Positions 27,101 to 34,907 of a DNA stretch of 64,000 nt are shown one piece after another. The number at the start of each line of letters is the position of its first letter. Within the stretch, counting starts at the first letter, position 1. Made by a program: the position numbers and the translations under genes. This DNA comes from DAHUXT01 sp036273675. Its GTDB lineage: Bacteria > Chloroflexota > Ktedonobacteria > Ktedonobacterales > JADMIN01. The stretch covers positions 1 through 64,000 of the forward strand of contig DASUHD010000175.1 in the NCBI GenBank assembly GCA_036273675.1, read 5' to 3'. The notes under the pieces are model-generated. The model searched no databases, was not told the DNA's origin, and saw nothing but the letters and a program-made list of their open reading frames with translations.

Positions 27101-27881
27101 GGGGCTTTCCGCGTCCGATGGGAATCTGCCACGGATGCGTCGTGGCGTGCTCGAAGCGCTGCGGCTGCTCCATAGCGAACCGGGCGGAAACAGCGTTTCA
27201 CCCGACCAGACCAATGCCAACGGCAAAGCGACATTGGAGGAGGCGCTCGAACGTTTCGACGAGGTTTGGGCGGACCAGCCAGCAGCGGCCCAGCAGCCAG
27301 GAACCGAAGGCTCAAACGGCGTCCATAACCCTGAGGATAATGAAGTAGAGCGGCCATTTCACGATGTCTATCGCCGCTATGGACGGCGTATCGTAGAGTC
27401 CGCGTGGCAGGAGCTGGCCGAGCGCAATACGGCCAACGGTGTAGCAGGCAGACAGGTGGGATTCGAGGAGGCATTGGCAATCCCAATAGGCAGGCGCACT
27501 ATCGCTCTCACGGTTGATCGTGTCGAGCGCGATGCTCCTGCGCCTGAGTCTGGCGCGACGACGCAACCGGGACGACCAGCGGCAACGCACTACATCCGTG
27601 ATCGCCTGGGAGCCGCAGCGGACCGGCCAGACCTGCGCGCGCTGCTCTATACCATGGCGGCGGAGCAACAGACGGGCAAAGGGGAACGTGTGGAGGTCAG
27701 CCAGCGCAACATGGCGACAGGCGCGCGCGAGCCAGTGACGATACGCCCTCGCCAGCGTGAGAACCTGCACGATGAGCTGACATCCGCCATCGAAGGGATT
27801 CTGCGCAACGATTTCACGCCACGACCCGAGGCGCACCGCTGCCAGAGCTGCCCGTTCCTGTTGATCTGCCCGGCGCAATAA
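24117..27881 (+). CDS. ImmA/IrrE metallopeptidase - UvrD/Rep helicase - nuclease-like fusion
   Basis: A 1254-residue three-part protein. Residues 1-200: ImmA/IrrE-type zinc peptidase with HELGH at 83-87 and the third ligand region REGEANAFAAALLLP. Residues about 235-970: superfamily 1A helicase with Walker A AGPGSGKTTTL, motif II VLVDEFQDIN, motif III VGDADQAIYRFRGA, motif V LTVHASKGLEFPVVYVPGL and motif VI LFYVAITRARDEL. Residues about 980-1254: AddB/Cas4-like nuclease region with the iron-sulfur cysteine pattern ARCPRQYAY...CQSCPFLLICP. In place of the usual nuclease D-x-K it reads HYIRDRLG, so nuclease activity is doubtful. GTG start at 24117 after AGAGG. Likely a DNA repair or defence helicase; the peptidase may cleave a repressor or the protein itself (inference). 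Confidence 0.88.
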   Translation: MAEEATRIERAAAALLRWLEQQNGPWQDDRVPVDALVAAIGLDVARFSPALHPGTLGYLEPGEELIFLRAGLAEPVRRFTLAHELGHAVLHRTDGPAARTAGTWLTQAAEETDDESYESICGDEDLVAALETTGTKSEMLAAGQAYSARAQREGEANAFAAALLLPADRLRQAIASLRASDSKRNIARHLATRFGVSEDGLLRRLSALLTLPASSPTSSSTSMDAGQPLPHAAPTPALDDEQRAAAAAETPALIIAGPGSGKTTTLVARVAYLVREGGVVPERVLALTFSRKAAREMADRLGTLLGDTTGDDADTSDEHGPLAQPPGPTVSTIHAFCGDMLRRYAPLVGLRPDFRVIGEAEGYFLLRRVASGLHLQHYMPLTAPALYFPDLLRAISRAKDSLIEPEDYAATVQTMLNEAKTPDDRIAAERAQELAAVYAAYQQALAARGDADFGDLVRLCVRLFRDNPDVLAAVRQRFGAVLVDEFQDINRAMGILLHLLTGEDGTLWAVGDADQAIYRFRGASPANLALFTREYSGAHVHHLSGNYRSTPTIIAAAESIARSLLPGDNRLSLRPLRPAGEVSQRVTLAVALDEASEHAGLVKAIASRHEGGYAWRDQAVLCRTRRQARAIVEALHQADIPTRVAAPLLDQPLIRDVLAVLSLLTESAGAGLLRAGDLPGHRFSRAEARNVLATAREAHTSARALLMGHLGEVARLSGAGKRGLRALGKALVELRTAPDVATGLARYYFSATGLGFTLMEKAACGNDEARMQSGGLSHLIALARLFDDSQRATEDEREGAPAASADWNGFLEYVRVLLSTPQGRAGIEDDPAGEQPDAVWVLTVHASKGLEFPVVYVPGLANGRFPSQRQWERVKPPLAEDDEPTDATHDEEEACLFYVAITRARDELILSRPERLGRRSARPSPFLAPIERRLGSDLPRLEWPATSPRASEQERGGDDGHISVPGSRANDETLSVYAIETYARCPRQYAYRFVEGLSASDGNLPRMRRGVLEALRLLHSEPGGNSVSPDQTNANGKATLEEALERFDEVWADQPAAAQQPGTEGSNGVHNPEDNEVERPFHDVYRRYGRRIVESAWQELAERNTANGVAGRQVGFEEALAIPIGRRTIALTVDRVERDAPAPESGATTQPGRPAATHYIRDRLGAAADRPDLRALLYTMAAEQQTGKGERVEVSQRNMATGAREPVTIRPRQRENLHDELTSAIEGILRNDFTPRPEAHRCQSCPFLLICPAQ

Positions 27882-27986
27882 GAACGCCTGACAACACCGT
27901 CATGCCCCAGTGGCAATGATGGGTGTAGGCCAGCGTCGTGGCATGAATGCCACGGCTAAGAATGGGTTGTGATCGAAACTCTAAGG
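27881..27986. repeat. interspersed repeat, long form
   Basis: AAGAACGCCTGAC at the left overlaps the last base of the TAA stop of the helicase fusion, and the right end GATCGAAACTCTAAGG supplies the AAGGAG ribosome site of the next gene. The core here is CGTGGCATGAATGCCACG, with both sides of the stem changed together, a compensatory change that keeps the hairpin. Confidence 0.88.
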
Positions 27987-27995
27987 AGATAACAC

Positions 27996-28244
27996 ATGAC
28001 AGAGCCTGAGAGCCACGACTGCTACATCCAGCAGTTTCCCCACCAGTTGCCACACCGCGACGAGGCAAAGCTGCGTCCCTGCGGCCACTGGGCCTGCGAC
28101 CCACACACCATTACCTACTACGGCACAGGTGAGGAAAACGACATCCGCGAGGGGGACTACTGCATGGTCTGCTATGAGCAGGCGCTGCCAGGGATGTGTC
28201 CCGACCGCGTCCTGCGCAACGCGTTGCATGCTCAGCCTGAATAG
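27996..28244 (+). CDS. small cysteine-rich protein
   Basis: An 82-residue soluble protein with an optimal AAGGAGATAACAC before the ATG. It has RPCGHWACDPHTITYY and DYCMVCYEQALPGMC, i.e. C-x3-C and C-x2-C groups with nearby histidines (CGHWAC, DPH), an arrangement that could coordinate one or two zinc ions. No family was recognised. Its ribosome site is formed where an interspersed repeat ends. The 3' end overlaps the convergent sugar dehydrogenase gene by 13 bp. No operon partner on this strand apart from the helicase fusion 115 bp upstream. Confidence 0.65.
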   Translation: MTEPESHDCYIQQFPHQLPHRDEAKLRPCGHWACDPHTITYYGTGEENDIREGDYCMVCYEQALPGMCPDRVLRNALHAQPE

Positions 28245-29452
28245 CTGATGCGATAGATCAATCCGGCGGCGTCATCGCTGAGATAGAGCGCGCCATCTGA
28301 CCCAACGGCCAACCCAACCGGCCGACCTGACGTCGAGCCATCATGCAGCCAGCCCGTGGCGAAATCCTTCGGCGGGCCAGCGACGTGTCCCTGGACATCG
28401 AGGGGGATGTAGACGACTTTGTAGCCAGTCGGCACGCTGCGATTCCACGAGCCATGATAGGCGACGAACAGACCGCGATAGCTGGCTGGAAACGCCGAGG
28501 TGGGGTAGAAAGCCAGCCCCAGCGGCGCGGAATGGGCCTGAATCCTCGCTAATGGCTGCTCCACGCCATCGCAGTCGCCCGGCTTGCCCATATCAGGGTC
28601 GATGATGTTGCCCGCGTGGCAGGTTGGCCAGCCATAGTTCGCGCCCGCACGTAGCGCATAGATGGTGTCGGGCGGGATGTTGTCGCCCAGCAGATCGCGT
28701 CCCATATTCGTCACCCATATGTCGTGTGTGACTGGGTTAATCGCCATGCCCACCGCATTCCGCAACCCGTACGCATAGCGATGGCCGCTAGAGCCGTCGG
28801 GATTGTAGACCCAGACGGAGGCGCGATGGGGGTCCGTCTCGTCGCAGATATTACACGACGAGCCTATCGAGACGTAGAGCTTGCCGTCCGGGCCGATGAG
28901 CACGGTGCGCGTGATATGGTTGCCGCCGCTGGGCAGATCGGTGATGATGCGCTGCTCGCTGCTCGCGTGCATGTCGGCGCCAATGGTCATCCGCGTGACA
29001 CGCGAGGTCTCGCCGACATAGAGTACGTTTCCCGCGAACGCCAGGCTTGTGGGATGTTGCAGGTCGCTCGCCATGGTGACATGCCGCGCCGCCTTGCCCG
29101 TCGCGGGATCCACTGGCAACGCGGTGACGCGCCCATTCGCGCTCTCAGCGACGTAGAGCACGTCATCTGGCCCAAACGTGAGGAAGCGCGGCGCCGATAA
29201 CCCCGATGCGTAGACCTCAGCGGTGAAGCCCGGCGGCAGGTGGAGCGTGGTCGCCTGTGTCGAGCCGCCGAGTGGATGTATCTGCCCCTGGATGAGGGCA
29301 AGAGGGTATTCGCGGCGCTGCCAGGCGAAGCCAGCGGCGATGGCCAGCAACGCCACGATGAGGATCGCCACAATGCCACGCCGCGTCAGTCTCTGGCGGC
29401 GCATGTTCGGCTGCGACGGTTGTTGAGGCGCTGGCGTTGTTGGAGTTGCCAT
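28232..29452 (-). CDS. PQQ-dependent sugar dehydrogenase-like protein
   Basis: A 406-residue six-bladed beta-propeller of the glucose/sorbosone dehydrogenase family, anchored by an N-terminal helix at about residues 27-45 (GIVAILIVALLAIAAGF) so that the propeller lies outside. Blade signatures include LSAPRFLTFGPDDVLYVAE, GNHITRTVLIGPDGKLYVSIGS, YAYGLRNAVGMAINPVT and RPVGLAVGSDGALYLSDD. Family members oxidise sugars with PQQ, although many propellers of this type have no proven substrate. Cysteines near 210 and 290 may be disulfides. GGAG precedes the ATG. It lies 22 bp downstream of the FMN oxidase gene on the same strand and is probably cotranscribed. Confidence 0.85.
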   Translation of the reverse strand: MATPTTPAPQQPSQPNMRRQRLTRRGIVAILIVALLAIAAGFAWQRREYPLALIQGQIHPLGGSTQATTLHLPPGFTAEVYASGLSAPRFLTFGPDDVLYVAESANGRVTALPVDPATGKAARHVTMASDLQHPTSLAFAGNVLYVGETSRVTRMTIGADMHASSEQRIITDLPSGGNHITRTVLIGPDGKLYVSIGSSCNICDETDPHRASVWVYNPDGSSGHRYAYGLRNAVGMAINPVTHDIWVTNMGRDLLGDNIPPDTIYALRAGANYGWPTCHAGNIIDPDMGKPGDCDGVEQPLARIQAHSAPLGLAFYPTSAFPASYRGLFVAYHGSWNRSVPTGYKVVYIPLDVQGHVAGPPKDFATGWLHDGSTSGRPVGLAVGSDGALYLSDDAAGLIYRISYSG

Positions 29453-29474
29453 GGTTCTCTACTCCACACTTCGG

Positions 29475-30533
29475 TCAGAGTACGCGGGTTCTGACCACGG
29501 TCGCGTCTATGTCCGCCAGCGTTGGCCGTCCTGCCAGGGCCATCGCCAGTTCCAGCTCGTCACGCAAAAGTTCCAGTACGTGTTGCGCGCCCTCTACCTG
29601 CGCAGCCGCCAGCCCCCAGAGGACCGGGCGACCGACGAAGACGGCGCGCGCGCCCAGTGCCAGCGCTTTGAGCGCATCCGTCCCCCGGCGCACGCCACCA
29701 TCCAAATAGACTTCACACTGGCCCGATACCGCCTCCACGACCTCTGGTAGCGCCTCGATGGTTGCGGCCACGGTATCGAGTTGACGGCCGCCGTGGTTCG
29801 AGACGAGAATCCCAGCGATGCCGTGCTCGGCGCACTGGTGTGCGTCCTCCGCTGTCAGAATGCCCTTGAGCACCAGCGGCAGCGCGGTGATCGAGCGCAG
29901 CCATTCTATATCTGCCCAGGTGATCGCCGCGCCATCGGCTTCATCCTCATTTTGTTCGGGCAGGGGATCCTGGGTGAAGTTACCCGAGGGCGGCCACTCA
30001 AACGTCGCCTCGCTGCGGGCGTGGCGCTCCTTCTGCCCCCAGCGCGACGAGTCCACCGTCAACACAATGGCCTGGTAGCCGGCCGCCTCTGCCCGGTTGA
30101 CCAGCCGCTCGGCATGCCCGCGCGTGCTGCTGGAGAAGTAGAGCTGAAACCAGAGCGGGCCAGTCGCCTCCCGCGCGATATCCTCAAGCGTGCGAGTTGA
30201 CTCGGTGCTTACCGCCATCAGTGTACCCAGCGCGCCAGCAGCCCGCGCCGTCGCGCATTCACCGTCTTCGCAGGCGGCTCCGTGCATCGCAGAGGGAGCG
30301 ACGCAGATTGGCATCGCCACGGGCGTCCCGAGAAGCGTCGTCGCCATGCTAATCTGACTCACGTCCACCAGCACGCGCGGGCGAATCTGGATACGCTCGA
30401 ACGCCGCCCGATTTTCTCGCAGCGTCACCTCGTCGTTCGCGCCACCGCTGAAGTAGTCCCACACGGCAGGATGCAGCCGCTCGCGGGCCAGGGCTTCGTA
30501 CTCGAACAGGTTGATTGGCCGCATCTGGCTCAT
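29475..30533 (-). CDS. FMN-dependent alpha-hydroxy-acid oxidase/dehydrogenase
   Basis: A 352-residue TIM-barrel flavoenzyme of the lactate/glycolate oxidase family. Family landmarks: WDYFSGGANDEVTLRENR at the N-terminus, PICVAPSAMHGAAC, the FMN-phosphate region YLDGGVRRGTDALKALALGARAVFVGRP, and the catalytic base His in LVSNHGGRQLD near residue 245, with Lys in LVLKGIL. It oxidises a 2-hydroxyacid such as lactate or glycolate to the 2-oxoacid, using oxygen or a membrane acceptor; which substrate applies here cannot be read from sequence. No hydrophobic insert for membrane binding is seen. AGAGGA precedes the ATG. It sits between the PMM fusion (23 bp upstream) and the sugar dehydrogenase, probably one operon. 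Confidence 0.9.
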   Translation of the reverse strand: MSQMRPINLFEYEALARERLHPAVWDYFSGGANDEVTLRENRAAFERIQIRPRVLVDVSQISMATTLLGTPVAMPICVAPSAMHGAACEDGECATARAAGALGTLMAVSTESTRTLEDIAREATGPLWFQLYFSSSTRGHAERLVNRAEAAGYQAIVLTVDSSRWGQKERHARSEATFEWPPSGNFTQDPLPEQNEDEADGAAITWADIEWLRSITALPLVLKGILTAEDAHQCAEHGIAGILVSNHGGRQLDTVAATIEALPEVVEAVSGQCEVYLDGGVRRGTDALKALALGARAVFVGRPVLWGLAAAQVEGAQHVLELLRDELELAMALAGRPTLADIDATVVRTRVL

Positions 30534-30556
30534 GATGGTTGACTATCCTCTATCAA

Positions 30557-33049
30557 TCAGTGCTGCAGCCCGCTCACGACTCTGGCATACTTATCGGCCA
30601 GCGCCTGCGCCGAGTCGCGCGAGGGCGACTCCGCCAGCACGTGGAACAGCGGGCGGTCCGCGTCGGGAAGGACCAGCACCCACTCGGTCCCCAGGTCGAT
30701 CTTCACGCCGTCTATTGGGTTGCCACGCTGAGCGCGATACTGCTCGCTGAGCATGCGCATGACTTTGCCCTTGTATTCCCATGGGCAGTTCACTTGCGTG
30801 CGAATCATGTGATAAGGCGGAAGCTGCGCCACGACCTCCGAGAGCTTCGTCTCGTAGCGCGCCAGCGCCTCCAGCAGCTTCATGAGCGCGAACATGCCAT
30901 CGAAGGCGGGATGTAGCAGCGGGAAGACAAACCCACCGTTGCCGTCGCCCACCATGACGACGTTATCGCGGGTAGCCGCGCTGGTGAGCGCCTGCGACAT
31001 CACCTTGGTATAGATGATCTTGCCCTTCTGGCGCGAGGCCACCGTCTCGACCACACTTGGCGCCGTCACTGGCACGGCCACCGTGCCACCCTCGCGCCCG
31101 CGCAGCATCAGCTCGGTCACCGCGGCCAGCAGCCGCCCGCCATCGAGCAGATGCCCTCGGTCATCCACCACATAGATGCGCTCGCCAGCGGTATCAATGC
31201 GCACGCCCAGGTCGGTCTTCAGCGTTCCCGTAATGGCGGCCAGCACCTCGATGTCGCGGTCGAACTCCTCGTTGGTGCGCGAATAACGCAGGGGATCACG
31301 GGTCGCGTTGAGCGCGATCACGTCGGCCCCAATCTCGTTGAAGATCGCGGACAACGGATTGACGCTCGCCCCGTGTCCGTAGTCTACGACTATACGAAAG
31401 CCGCGCTTGCGCACCAGGTCGAGATCGATGTTCCGCAGAAAAGCGGCGGTATAGCGCGGGATAACCGACTGCGCGTATTGAATCTGGCCGATGTCATCGA
31501 GATAGACGCGGCGGAAGTCCTCGCGGAAGAAGAGATTTTCGATCTTGCGCTCGGTTCCCTTGCTGATATCCTGACCCTTCTGATCGAAGAATTTGATATC
31601 AACCGTGCGTGGATCGAACGGCGAGAGGCGGATGTGAACCCCGCCCGACGCATCGGTCGTGCGGACGTAGAAGCGCGCGACAGGCAGCGGCACGTCCTCC
31701 AGGTCCCAGACGTTGATACCCGCTGAGGGCAGGCCGGAGATGATCGCGCGCTTGATCATGCGCGGCGTGCGGTGGGCATCGCGATTGACGCAGACCGTCG
31801 CGCCCTTCGAGAGGACCGCGCCGAACGCCGCCCCCAGGCGCGCGGCGAAATCAGGCGTAATATCAACGTTCACCAGGCCTGTGACGCCATAGCGCCCAAA
31901 GAGCGAGCGCCTGCCTTGCGATCCCCAGATGATGCTGGACGTGATGACCGCGCCTGTCTCGATCTCTTTATTGGGCCAGATCTTAACGCCCGGCTGGACG
32001 ATGGCCGCCTCGTTGATGACAGAGTGATCGCCGATCACCGCGCCCTCGAACATCACCGCGCGACCCTTGATGCTGGTCGAGGAGCCGACCAGCGCGCCGC
32101 GCAGTTCCGCCCGCTCGCCGATGTACGAGTTATTCCAGACGACGCTGCGGTCCACCTGCGCCCGGCTATCGACGATGGTATACGAGCCAACCACGCTGGG
32201 GCCATGAATGACGACACCGCTCTTGATCTTGGCGTCATGCCCCAGGAAGGCTGGACCAAACACTTGCGCATCGTCGGCGATCTCAACACCTTCCTCGGCG
32301 AAGACTCGATTGCCGATATCCGTGCCGGGAATAGGCAGGTTCACCTGTCCCTGGAGGATATCGGAGTTGGCCTGCATGTACGTCGCCAGATTGCCGATGT
32401 CACACCAGTAGCCGTCGGCGATGAATCCATAGAGCGGATCGCCCTTCTCCAGCATCAGCGGGAAGAGTTCCTGGCTGAAGTCGAAGGGTTTGTCCTTCTC
32501 GAAGTAGCTGAAAATTTTGGGGTCGAGCACGTAAATGCCGGTATTGATCGTATCGCTGAAGACCTCACTCCAGCTGGGCTTTTCGAGGAACTGGCGGATG
32601 CGCCCCCGGTCATCGGTGATGATGACGCCGTATTCCAGCGGATTGGCGACATGCGCCAGCGTCAAGGTTGCCATCGCCTTCTGGTCGGTGTGGAATTTGA
32701 TGATCTTGCTGAGGTCAAAGTCGGTCAGGGCATCGCCGCTGATGACCAGGAACGGCTCATCGAGTAGCTCTTCGGCGTTCTTCACGCTGCCCGCCGTGCC
32801 AAGCGGGACCTCTTCGCGGGAGTAGCTGATGTGCATGCCAATCTGCGCCCCGTCGCCAAAGTAGTCCTCGATGGCGCTGGCCATGTACTGCACGGTGACG
32901 ACGACGTCGGTAATTCCGTGGCGCTTGAGCAGATTGAGGATATGCTCCATGACTGGACGCCCCACAATCGGCACCATCGGTTTGGGGCGCGAGACGGTCA
33001 ATGGTCTCAACCGCGAGCCTTCGCCGCCAGCCATCACTACAGCTTTCAT
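30557..33049 (-). CDS. NDP-sugar pyrophosphorylase fused to a phosphomannomutase-like domain
   Basis: An 830-residue bifunctional-looking protein. The N-terminal nucleotidyltransferase (1-235) has AGGEGSRLRPLTVSRPKPMV, VISGDALTDFD and FLEKPSW, as in mannose-1-phosphate guanylyltransferases. A left-handed beta-helix of hexapeptide repeats follows (about 245-380). The C-terminal part (about 385-830) resembles alpha-D-phosphohexomutases, but the phosphoserine loop reads TTDASGGVHIRLSPFDP instead of TASHNP, and the metal loop reads RIDTAGER instead of DGDGDR. The mutase domain is therefore probably impaired, a known trait of this fusion family in Cyanobacteria and Chloroflexota. It would make GDP-mannose or a related sugar nucleotide for polysaccharide. 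GGGAGG precedes the ATG. Confidence 0.9.
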   Translation of the reverse strand: MKAVVMAGGEGSRLRPLTVSRPKPMVPIVGRPVMEHILNLLKRHGITDVVVTVQYMASAIEDYFGDGAQIGMHISYSREEVPLGTAGSVKNAEELLDEPFLVISGDALTDFDLSKIIKFHTDQKAMATLTLAHVANPLEYGVIITDDRGRIRQFLEKPSWSEVFSDTINTGIYVLDPKIFSYFEKDKPFDFSQELFPLMLEKGDPLYGFIADGYWCDIGNLATYMQANSDILQGQVNLPIPGTDIGNRVFAEEGVEIADDAQVFGPAFLGHDAKIKSGVVIHGPSVVGSYTIVDSRAQVDRSVVWNNSYIGERAELRGALVGSSTSIKGRAVMFEGAVIGDHSVINEAAIVQPGVKIWPNKEIETGAVITSSIIWGSQGRRSLFGRYGVTGLVNVDITPDFAARLGAAFGAVLSKGATVCVNRDAHRTPRMIKRAIISGLPSAGINVWDLEDVPLPVARFYVRTTDASGGVHIRLSPFDPRTVDIKFFDQKGQDISKGTERKIENLFFREDFRRVYLDDIGQIQYAQSVIPRYTAAFLRNIDLDLVRKRGFRIVVDYGHGASVNPLSAIFNEIGADVIALNATRDPLRYSRTNEEFDRDIEVLAAITGTLKTDLGVRIDTAGERIYVVDDRGHLLDGGRLLAAVTELMLRGREGGTVAVPVTAPSVVETVASRQKGKIIYTKVMSQALTSAATRDNVVMVGDGNGGFVFPLLHPAFDGMFALMKLLEALARYETKLSEVVAQLPPYHMIRTQVNCPWEYKGKVMRMLSEQYRAQRGNPIDGVKIDLGTEWVLVLPDADRPLFHVLAESPSRDSAQALADKYARVVSGLQH

Positions 33050-33429
33050 AACACCGGCCCTCCCTCATCACCTGGTCGCATCATTGCCTTGCAGCGAGAA
33101 ACGGAAGCGATATGTTGTCAGCGCCTGACCACACTGGGCAGTATGGGTCGGGCGGCTCGCGAAACGGGCAGGAGAAAGCGGGATAGCAATATTCCCAGGT
33201 TTCATGCTTCCTGACGAGGGGGATGCAACCTTCGCCTCATACCGCTTGCCTATTCCGCCGTCGAAAACGCGCGACTGGCGGGTCGGTCTGTACGAGACAT
33301 GGACAAGGTGAGCTTCCGTCGCAGCACTGGAAATATCTTCCCTCAGTTTCTATCCTACCACAACTCACGCGGGGTCTTCTCGCCCAGACAACCACTTCTT
33401 GGGAAGATGATAGGGGATGTGATCGCGGT

Positions 33430-33447
33430 GTGTGACCGATTTCACAC
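33430..33447. promoter_or_regulatory. CRP/FNR-type palindrome
   Basis: GTGTGA-N6-TCACAC, matching both half-sites of the CRP consensus TGTGA-N6-TCACA exactly. It lies about 380 bp upstream of the pyrophosphorylase fusion start, too far for a classical activator site, and only 2 bp from the terminator-like inverted repeat. Whether this organism uses a CRP-family protein with that specificity is not visible here. Confidence 0.45.
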
Positions 33448-33448
33448 A

Positions 33449-33510
33449 ACAGATAAGACGGCGAGGCGGACTATGGAGTGATCCACATCCCGCCTCGCCG
33501 TCTTATCTGT
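33449..33510 (-). terminator. 21-bp perfect inverted repeat, probable terminator
   Basis: ACAGATAAGACGGCGAGGC... (33449-33469) is the exact reverse complement of 33490-33510, with a 20-nt loop. It lies 38 bp beyond the stop of the small minus-strand gene at 33548. A U-tract is lacking in either direction apart from TCTTATCTGT inside the stem, so termination is likely but not proven. Confidence 0.55.
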
Positions 33511-33547
33511 ATGCTAAAGCCATTGACGTTTGCGCTAGACGAACGAG

Positions 33548-33727
33548 TTAATTCAGGCAGTTGTTACCGCCCATCAGATCGATCCACTCAGCCAGTTGCC
33601 GTTTCTCCAGTTGCCAGGGATGCTCTTCCTCGTAGCGCTCTTGGAGAGCAATCAGGCGACAGGCTTCTTCCAGAGTAAATCCGGAATCCAGCAAGGCATC
33701 TATCAGTAAGTCTTCATACTGACCCAT
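33548..33727 (-). CDS. small hypothetical protein
   Basis: A 59-residue acidic, helical protein: MGQYEDLLIDALLDSGFTLEEACRL and ERYEEEHPWQLEKRQLAEW. The ATG at 33727 follows GGGAGGTGTCGTC, a strong ribosome site; a longer reading from 33781 is unlikely. The FTLEEACRLIALQERYEEE stretch looks like a helical hairpin or small regulatory protein. No known family recognised. It stands alone with a strong inverted repeat downstream, which supports it being a true gene despite its size. Confidence 0.6.
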   Translation of the reverse strand: MGQYEDLLIDALLDSGFTLEEACRLIALQERYEEEHPWQLEKRQLAEWIDLMGGNNCLN

Positions 33728-34073
33728 GACGACACCTCCCATGTATGGTCCACAGGAGAGAGACAGGTCAGGGCGTTGCATACCGAGCAGTTAGTGCCAA
33801 ACGGCGCAACGCCGTTCTGCTCTCAGCCCGCGGAATATATACTCTGGCATGTACCGCAAAGTGCGTGCCTGACACATACGATGACAGTGAGAAGGCGCCG
33901 ATCAGGCGCATGTCCAACGCGCCGCGCCACCTCTCGGCGTCACGGGTCGCTGGCCGCGGTACCTGTTCTTTAACCGAAAACCGCTCGGCGAAAGAGCCAG
34001 ATCGAAGCACTCCCCAGCGCCTCTACCAATAGATACGAGGGAGGGACACGGAAGTTCTGACAGAGGGGTGAAG
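33728..34073. other. intergenic region, no gene seen
   Basis: About 345 bp between two minus-strand genes. It should hold the promoter of the 59-residue gene; an AT-rich patch at 33833-33842 (AATATATACT) could be a -10 but no proper -35 was found. An 80-codon minus-strand frame at 33768-34010 lacks an SD and any conserved feature. Confidence 0.4.
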
Positions 34074-34907
34074 TCAGGACGTTCGGGCTACATCATAATT
34101 GTGTGATCGCGGTGAAACATTGAGTCGGCGCAGCATCGTTTCATGCGCCCGCCATTCCTCGGTGTCGGCAAGCGGGGGCAGCAGTCGCAAACCACTGCCC
34201 AGCCCATAGCGGTGATCCAGCGCCAGCCGCAGCATGTGGTCGGCAAAGTGCGGGTTCTTCGGCAAGAGCGAGCCATGCAGATAGGTGCCATATGTGTTGT
34301 GATAGACACAACCCTCGCGCCCGTCTTCGCTGTTGTTGCCGTGGCCAGCCAGCACTCGCCCCAATGGCTGCGCGCCGCTGCCCAGGTACGTCCGGCCGCC
34401 GTGATTCTCGAAGCCGATGAGCGTGCTCTCGCCCCAGGCCAGGGCAACGTTGCCGATGCAGCGGGCCACCTTCTTGCCTTTGTGGATCGTCCAGGCGTCG
34501 AAGATGCCGATGCCTTCCAGGTCTGGGCCTTCGGCGGGATGGTAGTATTTGGCGAGGAGCTGATAGCCGCCACAGACCGCCAGCACTGGCATATCGGCCT
34601 CCACCGCGCGCATAAAGCCGTCCGCCTTTACCTCGCGCAGATCGCGGGCGACCTCGTCCTGCTCTTTATCCTGCCCACCGCCAATGAAGAGCATGTCATA
34701 GGCGTCGGGGTCGAGCGGCTCGCCAATCTCGAGCGGGGTCACCTGCACGGCCACACCACGCCAGGCGGAACGCTGGCGGAGCACGATGATATTGCCCCGG
34801 TCGCCATACATATTGAGCTGGTCGGGATAGAGATGACCCAGCCGGATTGTCGGGCCACTATTTCCGTTATTCCCAGCAATTCCCGCTTCCGCGAATGAAT
34901 CAAGCAT
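34074..34907 (-). CDS. gatD: lipid II isoglutaminyl synthase, glutaminase subunit GatD
   Basis: Class I glutamine amidotransferase subunit that supplies ammonia to MurT, which amidates the alpha-carboxyl of D-glutamate in lipid II. The 277-residue protein starts at the ATG at 34907 (MLDSFAEAG), inside the end of murT, after GGGAG. It has LYPDQLNMYGDRGNIIVL, the oxyanion region DMLFIGGGQDKEQ, the catalytic cysteine in VLAVCGGYQLL (about residue 109) and the catalytic His in YGTYLHGSLLPKNP (about 200), as in the CobB/CobQ-like triad. The overlap with murT by 8 bp signals translational coupling and a 1:1 complex. It is the last gene of a long minus-strand array. Confidence 0.93.
   Translation of the reverse strand: MLDSFAEAGIAGNNGNSGPTIRLGHLYPDQLNMYGDRGNIIVLRQRSAWRGVAVQVTPLEIGEPLDPDAYDMLFIGGGQDKEQDEVARDLREVKADGFMRAVEADMPVLAVCGGYQLLAKYYHPAEGPDLEGIGIFDAWTIHKGKKVARCIGNVALAWGESTLIGFENHGGRTYLGSGAQPLGRVLAGHGNNSEDGREGCVYHNTYGTYLHGSLLPKNPHFADHMLRLALDHRYGLGSGLRLLPPLADTEEWRAHETMLRRLNVSPRSHNYDVARTS

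Larger units (their letters stand above)
33050..33547. other. intergenic region with regulatory palindromes
   Basis: Upstream region of the pyrophosphorylase fusion (minus) and downstream of the 59-residue gene (minus). No coding frame is credible. It contains a perfect CRP-type palindrome at 33430-33447 and, directly beside it, a 21-bp perfect inverted repeat at 33449-33510, both listed separately. Confidence 0.6.
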
